Source of the DNA: Pseudomonas sp. G2-4
Lineage (GTDB): Bacteria > Pseudomonadota > Gammaproteobacteria > Pseudomonadales > Pseudomonadaceae
DNA length: 64,000 nt
Reading direction: 5' to 3'
NCBI RefSeq assembly: GCF_030064125.1
Contig: NZ_CP125957.1
Span: 6,554,001-6,618,000, forward strand
Shown here one piece after another: positions 30,693 to 39,476 of this stretch (its first letter is position 1; each line of letters opens with the position of its first letter). The position numbers were made by a program, and so were the translations under genes. The notes beneath the pieces were generated by a model that saw nothing but the letters and a program-made list of their open reading frames with translations, did no database searches and was not told the origin of the DNA.

Positions 30693-31119
30693 GGTGTTTC
30701 CTCTTGCTGAATGGGCTGATCGAATTTTGGTTTTTGGCTGCGCCAAATATTTGTGCGCTAACCAGTTGCGATTAAATTAACGCTCAAATAATTAGCGCGC
30801 AAGATAAATTTTCAAAAATTTAGCGGGATTTATTTAAATTATTGATCTTAAAAGAAATTTATTTTCACGAGGCGCAGTGCCGCCAGCTTGTGTGGGCCAG
30901 AGGTGAGCCAAGGGGAAGGAGGTGCTAGGGGATATCAGCAGGGCCAGCGCAATTGCAGGCCTTCGGAGAGAGGGAGTTCACAGCACAATGATGGTCTTCT
31001 GGATCGTTCCCGCGCTCTGCGTGGAAATGCCGCCAGGGACGCTCCGCGTTCCGCTTCTGGAAGGGGACGCAGAACATGGACACGAGCAAATCACGACTGA
31101 TGAGGCAAAGCCAACCCGA
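30693..31119. promoter_or_regulatory. ohr upstream region with an inverted repeat and a repeat remnant
   Basis: 427 bp without a gene. TTGTGCGCTAA (30751-30761) and its inverse TTAGCGCGCAA (30792-30802) are 30 bp apart in a very AT-rich stretch (30765-30860) that probably holds the minus-strand ohr promoter. The segment 31003-31075 (TTCCCGCGCTCTGCGTGG, GGGACGCTCCGCGTTCCGC) resembles part of a dispersed Pseudomonas repeat and has lost its inverse arm. Short open frames here have no credible content. Confidence 0.5.
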
Positions 31120-32244
31120 CTAAGCAACAGCCACTCGATTGCGCCCCAGCGCCTTCGCCCGATACAGGGCCTTATCCGCATCGTTCATCAAGCCGTGAAG
31201 ATCCTTATTACAGGCCTCCGTCGACGCGACGCCAAGGCTGGCGGTTATGCAGTGAACAGGCTCGATCATCAAACCCGCAATTGTATCGATGAGCTGTTCT
31301 GCAATCTGGGTGGCGACCTCAATAGACGTATCCGGAAGCAGAATGGCGAATTCCTCTCCCCCTAACCGGCCGTGAACGTCCGTGGCCCGAAAGGACGAGC
31401 TGATGACCATCCCCATCTGGCGCAGAACCTGATCCCCCACCTGATGGCCGTAGGTGTCGTTGATGTGCTTGAAGTGATCCATATCCAACATGACCGCACA
31501 CAACTCCAACCGGTTGGTTTTGCACTTGTTGTAGAGCTGTTGGGCATGTTCGAAAAAGGCGCGTCGGCTCTTCAGGCCGGTGAGTTCATCGGTTTGGGCT
31601 GCGCGGGTTGAAATGCTGTTCGCCTGTTCCATTTCACGGGTGAGTCGAAAAGCGGTTTCCAGTGCCTGGGACATTTTGTGTGCAGCGAGGGCAGCAAATG
31701 CGGTGAACACCAAAATCGACAGTGCCATGCCGACTTGAGTCGGGGACGGTTGAAAGAGAAGCCAGGCGGTGCACGGCAATAGAACCGAGCCAATGGAGAC
31801 AAGCGTCATGTTGCGGTAGGCGGAGTAGCAAGACACCGCACTGACGGACATCCCGACAGTAAAGAGCATGACCAATGCCTGGGACAAAAGATCGTCTGCC
31901 GGCATGAGCGCTAATGCGCCGCCCCCCCAGATGCTGGCGGACAGCACCAGCGTGATCCAGTATTTGCGCTCCCAGCGTTCAGGCGTGCGCTCACTTTTGT
32001 CGCTGCGGACGTAGGCAACAAACAACGAGATGCGCAACAGCGTCGATCCGGTCAGGATGGCCAGCCACCAAAAGATAACGTTGTGTTCAAAACGATCCCA
32101 GCACAGCCAACTCAGCATGATGGCAGCGAGGTAGCTACCAAAAACGGCAGACACGGATTGGCTAAAGAGTTGCTGCAATCGGTCAGTTCGCACCTGCTCG
32201 GCTATGAAAAGCGCCTGGTCATTCCGTGATCTTGGGCCATGCAT
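31120..32244 (-). CDS. Membrane-anchored diguanylate cyclase (374 aa)
   Basis: Makes c-di-GMP. Five to six hydrophobic segments in residues 30-195 form a MASE-like membrane sensor; the GGDEF domain (about 215-374) has TDELTGLKSRRAF, DMDHFKHINDTYGH and the active-site GRLGGEEFAILLPD. An RATD I-site lies five residues before GGEEF, so product inhibition is expected. The start MHGPRSRN is chosen because the upstream part of the frame runs through a REP element. It stands alone; no EAL partner is adjacent. Confidence 0.92.
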   Translation of the reverse strand: MHGPRSRNDQALFIAEQVRTDRLQQLFSQSVSAVFGSYLAAIMLSWLCWDRFEHNVIFWWLAILTGSTLLRISLFVAYVRSDKSERTPERWERKYWITLVLSASIWGGGALALMPADDLLSQALVMLFTVGMSVSAVSCYSAYRNMTLVSIGSVLLPCTAWLLFQPSPTQVGMALSILVFTAFAALAAHKMSQALETAFRLTREMEQANSISTRAAQTDELTGLKSRRAFFEHAQQLYNKCKTNRLELCAVMLDMDHFKHINDTYGHQVGDQVLRQMGMVISSSFRATDVHGRLGGEEFAILLPDTSIEVATQIAEQLIDTIAGLMIEPVHCITASLGVASTEACNKDLHGLMNDADKALYRAKALGRNRVAVA

Positions 32245-32346
32245 GTGATCCACCTGATCGTGACGCAACGAAAACGACGATTGTGGCACCCGGCCACCAA
32301 TGCAAACAACTGAATTACACCCACGGCCCCGATTGAACCAAAACCC

Positions 32347-32390
32347 CGTGGCGAGGGAGCTTGCTCCCGCTGGGCTGCGTAGCAGCCCCA
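32347..32390 (+). repeat. REP element, family A (single copy)
   Basis: CGTGGCGAGGGAGCTTGCTC plus CGCTGGGCTGCGTAGCAGCC, between the start of the diguanylate cyclase gene and the end of the TetR gene. Confidence 0.88.
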
Positions 32391-32418
32391 CCCTTCTCAC
32401 AGACAAATCGAATCAGGA

Positions 32419-32982
32419 TCAGGCTGGAATCAATCCTGTTTCCCGATAGCTCAAAATCAGATCATCGAACAGACCGACATCCGCCCGAGTTCGCGCGATT
32501 AACTGAGCACCCGCAACAGCGGAGTAAATGGCGCGGGCGCGGCGTTCGCATTCTTTTGCACTGCCTGTTCCAGCATCTGCCAACAGCTGGGCGAGCCATG
32601 TCACATTAACGTCCGCAAAAGCCCTGATCTCTCGTGACACCTCCTCGGGAAGGTCTTCGTATTCGGCTGCCATGAAGCTGGACAGACAGAGCTTGTTGCC
32701 GTCCTCAAGCGACTTTCGAAAAATGGAGGGGTACAGCCGTACGCACTCCTTCGGATCGCTATTGGCGGCGCGGATCCCTTCAAGCCCCCGCAGCGTGTCC
32801 TGCCAGTAGCGTTCAGCAACCGCCGCAGCCAGGCCTGCCTTGCTGGGAAAGTGGTAGTAGATGCTGGCGTTCTTGATACCCACTTGGTCGGCAATGCTAC
32901 GGAAATTGATACCGCTGTAACCGTGCAGTTGGGCTGCGGATCTAGCCGCCGCCAAAATGGCCTCTCGAGCATTTTCGTTCAT
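32419..32982 (-). CDS. TetR-family transcriptional regulator (187 aa)
   Basis: N-terminal helix-turn-helix with INFRSIADQVGIKNASIYYHFPSKAGL (residues 25-51), the textbook TetR recognition helix; the rest is a helical ligand-binding and dimerisation domain. It is divergent from the GST gene, and two copies of a palindrome lie in the shared 150-bp promoter region, so autorepression and control of the GST are likely. An electrophile-type ligand would suit a GST but is not shown by the sequence. Confidence 0.92.
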   Translation of the reverse strand: MNENAREAILAAARSAAQLHGYSGINFRSIADQVGIKNASIYYHFPSKAGLAAAVAERYWQDTLRGLEGIRAANSDPKECVRLYPSIFRKSLEDGNKLCLSSFMAAEYEDLPEEVSREIRAFADVNVTWLAQLLADAGTGSAKECERRARAIYSAVAGAQLIARTRADVGLFDDLILSYRETGLIPA

Positions 32983-33045
32983 GTTGCCACCTCGCTTCGA
33001 GTGTTCGACTCATTCATCCGCCCGGATTCTACTCCCTGATGCGCT

Positions 33046-33065
33046 TACCTGCCAATTGTCAGGTA
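33046..33065. promoter_or_regulatory. Operator palindrome 1 (TetR/GST intergenic)
   Basis: TACCTGCCAATTGTCAGGTA, a 20-bp inverted repeat TACCTGNCAATTGNCAGGTA centred between 33055 and 33056. A closely related copy is centred 55 bp away. Located 64 bp upstream of the TetR start. Confidence 0.82.
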
Positions 33066-33100
33066 GGGGCTTGACAGCGTAAATTCTCCGGCCCAGTCTT

Positions 33101-33120
33101 TACCTACCAATTGACAGGCA
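33101..33120. promoter_or_regulatory. Operator palindrome 2 (TetR/GST intergenic)
   Basis: TACCTACCAATTGACAGGCA, same core CCAATTG and outer halves as operator 1, 12 bp before the GST ATG, where bound repressor would block transcription or initiation. A TTGACA (33071-33076) lies between the two operators. Confidence 0.82.
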
Positions 33121-33132
33121 GGTGATCGAATC

Positions 33133-33828
33133 ATGACTTCTTCACAGCAGCGCGTTGATGTTCCTACTCATCCCACGATGAAAATCTACGATTGGTTCAA
33201 CGGCCCTTACCCCGCCCGAGTGCGCATAGCGCTGGCGGAAAAAGGCTTGTTACCGAAGATTGAATTCGTGTCGGTGAATCTCTGGACCGGCGAGCATAAG
33301 AAACCCGAGTTCCTGGCCATCAATTACTCCGGGACGCTGCCTGTGCTGGAACTGAACGATGGGACGCGGATCGCGGAGTGCACGGCGATTACCCAATATC
33401 TGGATAGCCTGGACGGTCATCCGACGCTGACGGGCGAAACGCCTGTGGAAAAAGGCATCATCCATATGATGACCAAGCGTGCCGAGATCGAGTTTCTCGA
33501 TGCCGTCAGCGTGTATTTCCACCATGCCACGCCGGGCCTCGGCCCAGATGTCGAGCTATACCAGAATGCTGAATGGGGCGGCCGGATGCGTGATAAGGCG
33601 ATCAGGGGCATGCGCTATTTCGACAACCTGCTCAAGGACCGACCCTTTGTTGCGGGTGAGACGTTCTCGATGGCCGACATTGCGGTACTGGGCGGCATGA
33701 TCTTCGCTTCGCTGGTGCAGCTCCCCGTTCCTGATGAGTGTGCAGCGCTGCGAGCCTGGCACGCCAGGATGCAAGAACGCCCTAGCGTCCAGGTATGGCG
33801 TGCCATGGTCGAGGGTGGCCCTGCGTAG
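33133..33828 (+). CDS. Glutathione S-transferase family protein (231 aa)
   Basis: Thioredoxin-like N-domain (MKIYDWFNGPYPARVRIALAEKGL, then GTLPVLELNDGTRIAECTAITQYLD with the cis-Pro and the glutathione-binding acidic pair) and an all-helical C-domain ending in WHARMQERPSVQVW. Two starts are possible: ATG at 33133 or ATG at 33178 (MKIYDWF), which would give a more typical N-terminus; the operator position just before 33133 slightly favours the first. Probably detoxifies an electrophile under control of the divergent TetR. Confidence 0.88.
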   Translation: MTSSQQRVDVPTHPTMKIYDWFNGPYPARVRIALAEKGLLPKIEFVSVNLWTGEHKKPEFLAINYSGTLPVLELNDGTRIAECTAITQYLDSLDGHPTLTGETPVEKGIIHMMTKRAEIEFLDAVSVYFHHATPGLGPDVELYQNAEWGGRMRDKAIRGMRYFDNLLKDRPFVAGETFSMADIAVLGGMIFASLVQLPVPDECAALRAWHARMQERPSVQVWRAMVEGGPA

Positions 33829-33834
33829 CACTAA

Positions 33835-33866
33835 AGAAAAACCCGACGCTATACGTCGGGTTTTTC
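33835..33866. terminator. Terminator between the GST and LprI-like genes
   Basis: AAAAACCCGACG / CGTCGGGTTTTT hairpin with loop CTATA, A-rich before and T-rich after, serving the convergent genes on both sides. Confidence 0.93.
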
Positions 33867-33883
33867 GTGGGGCACGGCTTGGG

Positions 33884-34261
33884 TTACTCGACTTGCGACA
33901 GCTTGGCGTCGTCGCAACCGGCAGCACGGCACTCGCGCTCGACAGCTTTGAGTATGACGATACGCGCCTCGGTCTTCTCATTGGCACAGTCCAGGTAGAG
34001 CAGGCCATCGTTGGAACAGGCGCTGTCACGATTTTTGATCCACTGGATTTGAGCGGCTTTCACTTTTTTCTTTTGATCCGGGTTCAGGGCACTCATCGTC
34101 TTCTTGTATTGATCATTGATGTCCTGATCCGACTGAACCATTTTCAGCGACGCGCAATAGGTTCTGTCATAGGCGTTTCTAGGGTTATCGCAACTCATCG
34201 CAGATGCCGATGCTGATGCCATTGCCAGCAATGTCCCAACCAACAAAGACTTGATCACCAT
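33884..34261 (-). CDS. LprI-like (DUF1311) secreted protein (125 aa)
   Basis: Signal peptide MVIKSLLVGTLLAMASASASA (residues 1-21) followed by a small Cys-rich domain: SCDNPRNAYDRTYCASLK, KKVKAAQIQWIKNRDSAC and a C-terminal pair in ERECRAAGC. This is the DUF1311 pattern, some members of which inhibit lysozyme. The start has AGGGAGAG upstream. Paired Cys residues imply disulfides in the periplasm. Lysozyme inhibition is inference. A second, unrelated lysozyme inhibitor (Ivy) is at 60289. Confidence 0.85.
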   Translation of the reverse strand: MVIKSLLVGTLLAMASASASAMSCDNPRNAYDRTYCASLKMVQSDQDINDQYKKTMSALNPDQKKKVKAAQIQWIKNRDSACSNDGLLYLDCANEKTEARIVILKAVERECRAAGCDDAKLSQVE

Positions 34262-34351
34262 TTCTCTCCCTGAATGCCCTCTATTCATTAGAGGTCGCGG
34301 CGGGGAATTTATCATGGGGGTTGTAGAACAATGAAGCAGATCCTTACGAGC

Positions 34352-34392
34352 AAAAAAAAACGGGCCTGCATTCTCACGCAGCCCCGTTTTTT
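34352..34392. terminator. Terminator downstream of metQ
   Basis: AAAAAACGGGCCTGC pairs with GCAGCCCCGTTTTTT (one mismatch) around an 8-nt loop, with A and T runs outside. It lies 15 bp past the metQ stop. Confidence 0.88.
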
Positions 34393-34407
34393 CACCATCC
34401 GATCAGA

Positions 34408-35181
34408 TCAAAACGCCGGCAAAACCGCGCCTTTGTACTTCTCAAGAATAAAAGCCTTCACTTCCGGCGTATGCAACGCCGCAACCAGCTTCTTCATCGC
34501 CTCACTGTCCTTGTCATCCTCGCGAGCCACCAGAATATTCACATACGGCGAGTCGCTACCTTCAATCACCAGCGCATCCTTGGATGGATCAAGCTTCGCC
34601 TCCAACGCGTAGTTGGTATTGATCAACGCCAAATCCACCTGGGTCAGCACCCGAGGAATAGTCGCCGCTTCCAGTTCACGGAACTTCAGATCCTTGGGGT
34701 TCTCGGTGATGTCCTTGGTGGTCGACAGGATGTTGTTCGAATCCTTCAACTTGATCACCCCAGCCTTCGCCAGCAGCAACAGCGCACGGCCGCCGTTGGT
34801 AGCGTCGTTAGGGATCACTACGTTAGCGCCGCCCGGCAGTTCTGTCAGTGCCTTGTACTTGCTGGAATACGCGCCCAGGGGTTCCAGGTGCACACCGGCC
34901 ACGCTCACCAGATGGGTGCCCTTGGCCTTGTTGAATTCATCCAGGTACGGCTGGTGCTGGAAGAAGTTGGCGTCCAGGCGCTTTTCGGCGACTTGTACGT
35001 TCGGCTGGATGTAGTCGGTGAAGACCTTGACCTTGAGGTCCACGCCTTCCTTGGCCAGCGCTGGCTTGACGAATTCGAGGATTTCCGCGTGCGGGACCGG
35101 CGTTGCGGCGACGGTCAGGGTGTCGGCGGCGTGGGCGGAAAACGCTGCGGCGGCAGCGAAGGCAACCAGTAATTTTTTCAT
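34408..35181 (-). CDS. metQ: D-/L-methionine ABC transporter substrate-binding protein MetQ (257 aa)
   Basis: NlpA-family binding protein: VAATPVPHAEILEFVKP, ANFFQHQPYLDEFNK, GVHLEPLGAYSSKYK, IPNDATNGGRALLLL and NTNYALEA are all family blocks. The signal peptide MKKLLVAFAAAAAFSAHAAD ends in a signal-peptidase-I site AHA and has no lipobox Cys, so the protein is probably free in the periplasm, whereas many MetQ proteins are lipoproteins. Third gene of metN-metI-metQ. Confidence 0.93.
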   Translation of the reverse strand: MKKLLVAFAAAAAFSAHAADTLTVAATPVPHAEILEFVKPALAKEGVDLKVKVFTDYIQPNVQVAEKRLDANFFQHQPYLDEFNKAKGTHLVSVAGVHLEPLGAYSSKYKALTELPGGANVVIPNDATNGGRALLLLAKAGVIKLKDSNNILSTTKDITENPKDLKFRELEAATIPRVLTQVDLALINTNYALEAKLDPSKDALVIEGSDSPYVNILVAREDDKDSEAMKKLVAALHTPEVKAFILEKYKGAVLPAF

Positions 35182-35260
35182 TCAGCTAACTCCTTTTTAG
35201 GCGCCCGCTCTCGGCGCCTGCCAGCGAATGGCCGGCTCATGGTTTATTGGCCGCGAGGCC

Positions 35261-35935
35261 TTATTTTCTAGAAAAATGTACAACCAGTTTGTCGCCCACG
35301 GTTTGCAGAACTTGGACCAGCACCAGCAGCAACACCACCGTGACCACCATGACGTCGGTCTGAAAGCGCTGGTAACCGAAGCGGATCGCCAGGTCGCCCA
35401 AACCGCCGGCGCCGACCACACCGGCCATTGCCGTGTAGGACACCAGCGTAATCGCTGTCACCGTAATCGCTGCAAAAATGCCTGGACGGGCTTCCGGCAG
35501 CAAGGCGTTGACGATGATCTGTCGAGTCGTCGCGCCCATGGCCTGAGTCGCTTCGATGATGCCGCGATCGACTTCGCGCAGGGCGGTTTCCACCAACCGC
35601 GCAAAGAACGGCGTCGCGCCGACCACCAGCGGCGGGATCGCACCAGCCACGCCCAACGAGGTGCCGGTAATCAATACCGTGAACGGGATCATCACGATCA
35701 ACAGGATGATGAACGGCAGCGAGCGCAGGATGTTCACGATCAGCGACAGCAGCGCATAGAGGCCGCGAGCCTCGAGCAGTTGGCGCGGGCTGCAGAGGAA
35801 CAGCAACACGCCCAGGGGCAGGCCGAGCAGCACGGTAAACAACAGCGAACCGAAGAGCATCAGGAAGGTGTCGCCGGTGGCCAGCCAGATTTCCAGCCAG
35901 TCGATGTTGGAGAAGAACGAGCTCAACAGTTCCAT
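35261..35935 (-). CDS. metI: Methionine ABC transporter permease MetI (224 aa)
   Basis: Five or so membrane segments and the coupling-helix signature EALREVDRGIIEATQAMGATT (near 120-140), with GPLGVLLFL and the terminal VVLLLVLVQVLQTVG helix. The ATG overlaps the metN stop by one base, so the permease is coupled to its ATPase. Sequence GFVGAGGLGDLAIRFGYQRF-like motif near the C-terminus is typical of MetI. Confidence 0.94.
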   Translation of the reverse strand: MELLSSFFSNIDWLEIWLATGDTFLMLFGSLLFTVLLGLPLGVLLFLCSPRQLLEARGLYALLSLIVNILRSLPFIILLIVMIPFTVLITGTSLGVAGAIPPLVVGATPFFARLVETALREVDRGIIEATQAMGATTRQIIVNALLPEARPGIFAAITVTAITLVSYTAMAGVVGAGGLGDLAIRFGYQRFQTDVMVVTVVLLLVLVQVLQTVGDKLVVHFSRK

Positions 35936-36942
35936 CAGCGCAGCACCTCCATGTGGACATCAGCCGCGGTGAAGCGGGCAAATGCCGCCTCCATGTCACC
36001 GCCGGTGATGGCGAGGGTCAGTTGCCCGTAGGGGGTGTCTTTGATGCGGTCGATGCGACCGGCCAGGATGCTGTAGTCCACACCGGTTTCCCGGGCGACG
36101 GTTCCGAGCAGCGGCGCGTAGGTTGCTTCGCCCTGGAATGTCAGACGCACGATGCGCCCCGGTACGTGAGCAAAGTCGTCGCGCTGTTCGCTTTCGTCGA
36201 TCTGTTCGTCTTCCTGGACGAAACGCTTGGTGGTCGGGTGCTTGGGGTGCAGGAACACCTCGGCCACCGAGCCTTGCTCGACAATCACGCCGGCGTCCAT
36301 CACCGCCACTTGATCGCAGACCCGGCGGATCACGTCCATTTCATGGGTGATCAACACGATGGTCAGCTTCAGTTCGCGGTTGATCTCCGCCAGCAGTTGC
36401 AGCACTGATGCGGTGGTTTGCGGGTCGAGGGCGCTGGTGGCTTCGTCGCACAGCAAAATCTTGGGCTTGGTCGCCAGGGCGCGGGCGATGCCGACGCGTT
36501 GCTTCTGGCCGCCGGACAGTTGCGCCGGGTATTTCTTGGCGTGGTCGGACAAGCCCACGCGGGCGAGCAACTCGGCGACGCGCTGGTCAATTTCGCTGCG
36601 GGACAATTCGCCCGCCAGCGTCAGCGGCAGCGCCACGTTGTCGGCCACGGTCTTGGACGCCAGCAGGTTGAAGTGCTGGAAAATCATCCCGACCTGCTGA
36701 CGGAAACGCCGCAGGCCGCTGGCGTCCAGGGCGGTGACTTCTTCGCCGTCGACGATGATCTTGCCGCCACTGGAATCTTCCAGGCGATTGATCAGGCGCA
36801 GCAGGGTACTTTTCCCCGCACCGGAATGGCCGATCAGGCCGAAGACCTGACCGTTCTCAATCGTCAGACTGGTCGGGTGCAGGGCGGGGATATCCCTACC
36901 GGCAACCCGGTAGGTTTTATGGACGTTTTGAAACTCGATCAC
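35935..36942 (-). CDS. metN: Methionine ABC transporter ATP-binding protein MetN (335 aa)
   Basis: Walker [16 protein letters not shown] (about 38-52), Q-loop, signature [15 protein letters not shown], Walker [14 protein letters not shown] and H-loop THEMDVI. The C-terminal 90 residues form the ACT-like NIL domain that in this family senses methionine and gives trans-inhibition. First gene of metNIQ, with no riboswitch-like structure found upstream. Confidence 0.95.
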   Translation of the reverse strand: MIEFQNVHKTYRVAGRDIPALHPTSLTIENGQVFGLIGHSGAGKSTLLRLINRLEDSSGGKIIVDGEEVTALDASGLRRFRQQVGMIFQHFNLLASKTVADNVALPLTLAGELSRSEIDQRVAELLARVGLSDHAKKYPAQLSGGQKQRVGIARALATKPKILLCDEATSALDPQTTASVLQLLAEINRELKLTIVLITHEMDVIRRVCDQVAVMDAGVIVEQGSVAEVFLHPKHPTTKRFVQEDEQIDESEQRDDFAHVPGRIVRLTFQGEATYAPLLGTVARETGVDYSILAGRIDRIKDTPYGQLTLAITGGDMEAAFARFTAADVHMEVLR

Positions 36943-37204
36943 GTAGCGAACCTTGTGGGGCGCGTTGGAAAAGGGTCAGCGGTTAGCCGGCCGCGCATTT
37001 TAGCCTGTCCGTATAGAGGTTCTTAGCATTTATTTGCGATCAGACCTGTCATTTGGCAATAACGCGATCAAAGGCCATAAAAAAGGAACACGGCCAAACG
37101 GCATCGGTCACTCATTAAGCCACTCGAAAATGCCCGGGTACGGAACCTGCGGTATCGAACTCAAGAGTCCTGGCCTCCGGGATCGCAAAGAGGAGTTATG
37201 CCTG
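36943..37204. promoter_or_regulatory. metN-katE divergent promoter region
   Basis: 262 bp between divergent metN and katE starts. The stretch 37020-37095 is moderately AT-rich (TTAGCATTTATTTGCG, CATAAAAAAGG) and is the probable promoter zone. The katE ribosome-binding site GAGGAG is at 37190-37195. No clear operator was seen. Confidence 0.4.
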
Positions 37205-39343
37205 ATGAGTACCAAAAAGCCCACGGTCAACAAGAGCCAGCTGGCCGGGACCGACACCCTGGATCGCGGCAACACCAACGCCAAGCTCGAGAGCCTGGAG
37301 CCATTTCGCTCTGACGCCACCGAACAGGCGTTGCGCACCAATCAGGGTGTGAAAATCGCCGATAACCAGAACACCCTCCGGGTCGGTGCCCGTGGCCCGT
37401 CGCTGCTGGAAGACTTCATCATGCGTGAAAAAATCACGCATTTTGACCATGAACGCATCCCGGAGCGCATCGTTCACGCCCGCGGTACCGGTGCCCATGG
37501 TTACTTCCAGAGCTATGAAGCACATTCGGCACTGACCAAGGCCGGATTCCTACAAGACCCAAGCAAGAAAACCCCGGTGTTCGTGCGTTTCTCCACCGTG
37601 CAAGGTCCACGGGGTTCCGGCGACACCGTGCGTGACGTTCGTGGCTTTGCGGTCAAGTTCTTCACCGATGAAGGCAACTTCGATCTGGTGGGCAACAACA
37701 TGCCGGTGTTTTTCATCCAGGATGCGATCAAGTTCCCCGACTTTGTCCACGCGGTGAAACCCGAACCCCACAATGAAATCCCTACGGGCGGTTCAGCCCA
37801 CGATACGTTCTGGGATTTCGTCTCGCTGGTGCCTGAATCGGCGCACATGGTGATCTGGGCGATGTCCGACCGGGCCATTCCGAAAAGCCTGCGGAGCATG
37901 CAGGGCTTCGGTGTGCACACCTTCCGCATGATCAACGCCGAAGGCAAAAGCAGCTTCGTCAAATTCCACTGGCGGCCAACAGTCGGTACTTGCTCGTTGG
38001 TGTGGGACGAAGCCCAGAAGCTGGCGGGCAAAGATACCGACTACCACCGTCGCGATCTCTGGGAGTCGATCGAGATGGGCGACTACCCGGAATGGGAATT
38101 CGGCGTACAGATCGTCGCCGAGGAAGACGAGCATAAATTCGACTTCGATCTGCTCGACCCGACCAAGATCATCCCCGAAGAACTCGTGCCTATCACGCCG
38201 TTGGGCAAGATGGTGCTCAACCGTAACCCGGACAATTTCTTCGCCGAGGTTGAGCAAGTTGCGTTTTGCCCTGGGCACATCGTGCCGGGCATCGACTTTT
38301 CCAACGACCCCTTGCTGCAGGGCCGGCTGTTTTCCTACACCGATACGCAAATCAGCCGACTCGGCGGGCCGAACTTTCATGAGCTGCCGATCAACCGGGC
38401 GATCACCCCGGTGCACAACGGTCAGCGTGATGCCATGCACCGCACCACTATCGACAAGGGCCGCACGTCCTACGAGCCGAACTCCATCGATGGCGGTTGG
38501 CCGAAGGAAACCCCGCCAGGCCCTGAGGACGGTGGCTTCGAAAGCTATCCAGAGCGTATCGATGCCCACAAGATCCGTCAGCGCAGTGAGTCGTTCGGCG
38601 ATCATTTCTCCCAGGCCCGGCTGTTCTACAAGAGCATGAGCGCCCACGAGCAGGAGCACATCATCGCGGCCTACAGCTTCGAACTGGGCAAGGTAGAGCG
38701 GGAGTTCATTCGGGCGCGGCAGGTCAACGAGATCCTCGCCAACATCGACCTGGAACTGGCTGCGCGGGTGGCGAAAAACCTGGGGCTGCCCGCCCCTACT
38801 GCGGGCACCGTCGATGTACCGACACCCTCGCTGGAGCAATCCCCCGCCTTGAGTCAGGCGAACCTGCTGTCTGGGGACATCAAGACGCGAAAAGTGGCGG
38901 TGCTGGTGGCTAACGGCGTCGATGGGGCGATCATCGATTCGCTCAAGAAGGCTTTGAAGGCGCAGGGCGCCCACGCGAAGGTGCTGGGGCCGACTTCTGC
39001 GCCAGTGACCACCGCCGATGGGAAAACGCTACCGGTGGATGCGTCCATGGAAGGGTTGCCGTCCATCGCCTTTGACGCCGTGTTCGTACCGGGTGGCGCG
39101 GAGTCGGTCAAGGCCTTGAGTGGCGATGGTGTAGCCCTGCATTACCTGCTGGAAGCCTATAAGCACCTCAAGGCCATTGCTCTGAATGGCGAAGCGCGGC
39201 AGTTGCTGGTGTTGTTGAAACTGGAGGCGGATGCGGGGCTGATTCCTGACGCGGATGCTGGCAAGTTCCAGACGTTCTTCGATGCGATTGCCCAGCATCG
39301 GGTGTGGGCGCGGGAGCCCAAGGCGAAGGGGATTCCGGCTTGA
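37205..39343 (+). CDS. katE: Catalase HPII, large-subunit type (712 aa)
   Basis: Clade 2 haem catalase. Catalytic His in [11 protein letters not shown] (near residue 86), distal Asn in [20 protein letters not shown], and proximal haem Tyr in [18 protein letters not shown]. The last ~150 residues ([20 protein letters not shown] onward) are the flavodoxin/DJ-1-like domain found only in large catalases. Start [13 protein letters not shown] has GAGGAG 9 bp upstream; a second ATG at 37198 is out of frame. Stationary-phase control is usual for this class but no promoter element proves it here. Confidence 0.96.
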   Translation: MSTKKPTVNKSQLAGTDTLDRGNTNAKLESLEPFRSDATEQALRTNQGVKIADNQNTLRVGARGPSLLEDFIMREKITHFDHERIPERIVHARGTGAHGYFQSYEAHSALTKAGFLQDPSKKTPVFVRFSTVQGPRGSGDTVRDVRGFAVKFFTDEGNFDLVGNNMPVFFIQDAIKFPDFVHAVKPEPHNEIPTGGSAHDTFWDFVSLVPESAHMVIWAMSDRAIPKSLRSMQGFGVHTFRMINAEGKSSFVKFHWRPTVGTCSLVWDEAQKLAGKDTDYHRRDLWESIEMGDYPEWEFGVQIVAEEDEHKFDFDLLDPTKIIPEELVPITPLGKMVLNRNPDNFFAEVEQVAFCPGHIVPGIDFSNDPLLQGRLFSYTDTQISRLGGPNFHELPINRAITPVHNGQRDAMHRTTIDKGRTSYEPNSIDGGWPKETPPGPEDGGFESYPERIDAHKIRQRSESFGDHFSQARLFYKSMSAHEQEHIIAAYSFELGKVEREFIRARQVNEILANIDLELAARVAKNLGLPAPTAGTVDVPTPSLEQSPALSQANLLSGDIKTRKVAVLVANGVDGAIIDSLKKALKAQGAHAKVLGPTSAPVTTADGKTLPVDASMEGLPSIAFDAVFVPGGAESVKALSGDGVALHYLLEAYKHLKAIALNGEARQLLVLLKLEADAGLIPDADAGKFQTFFDAIAQHRVWAREPKAKGIPA

Positions 39344-39381
39344 TGGGTGTCTGAAAGAGGCTTGTTGTCTGGTAGGGCGCT

Positions 39382-39472
39382 ATCGCGAGCAAGCTCGCTC
39401 CCACAGGGTTAGGTGTCGATCACTAAACTGTGATCACCCTAGATCCAATGTGGGAGCGAGCTTGCTCGCGAT
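39382..39472. repeat. REPIN, family B (inverted pair) downstream of katE
   Basis: ATCGCGAGCAAGCTCGCTCC (39382 on) and the inverse GGAGCGAGCTTGCTCGCGAT (ending 39472), 40 bp apart. Family B has the same layout as family A but a different core. A second family-B pair is at 62800-62893. Confidence 0.9.
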
Positions 39473-39476
39473 GCTG

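Noticed and set aside
36943..37204. SAM riboswitch or S-box upstream of metN
   Set aside because: No recognisable conserved core or terminator-antiterminator pair was seen.
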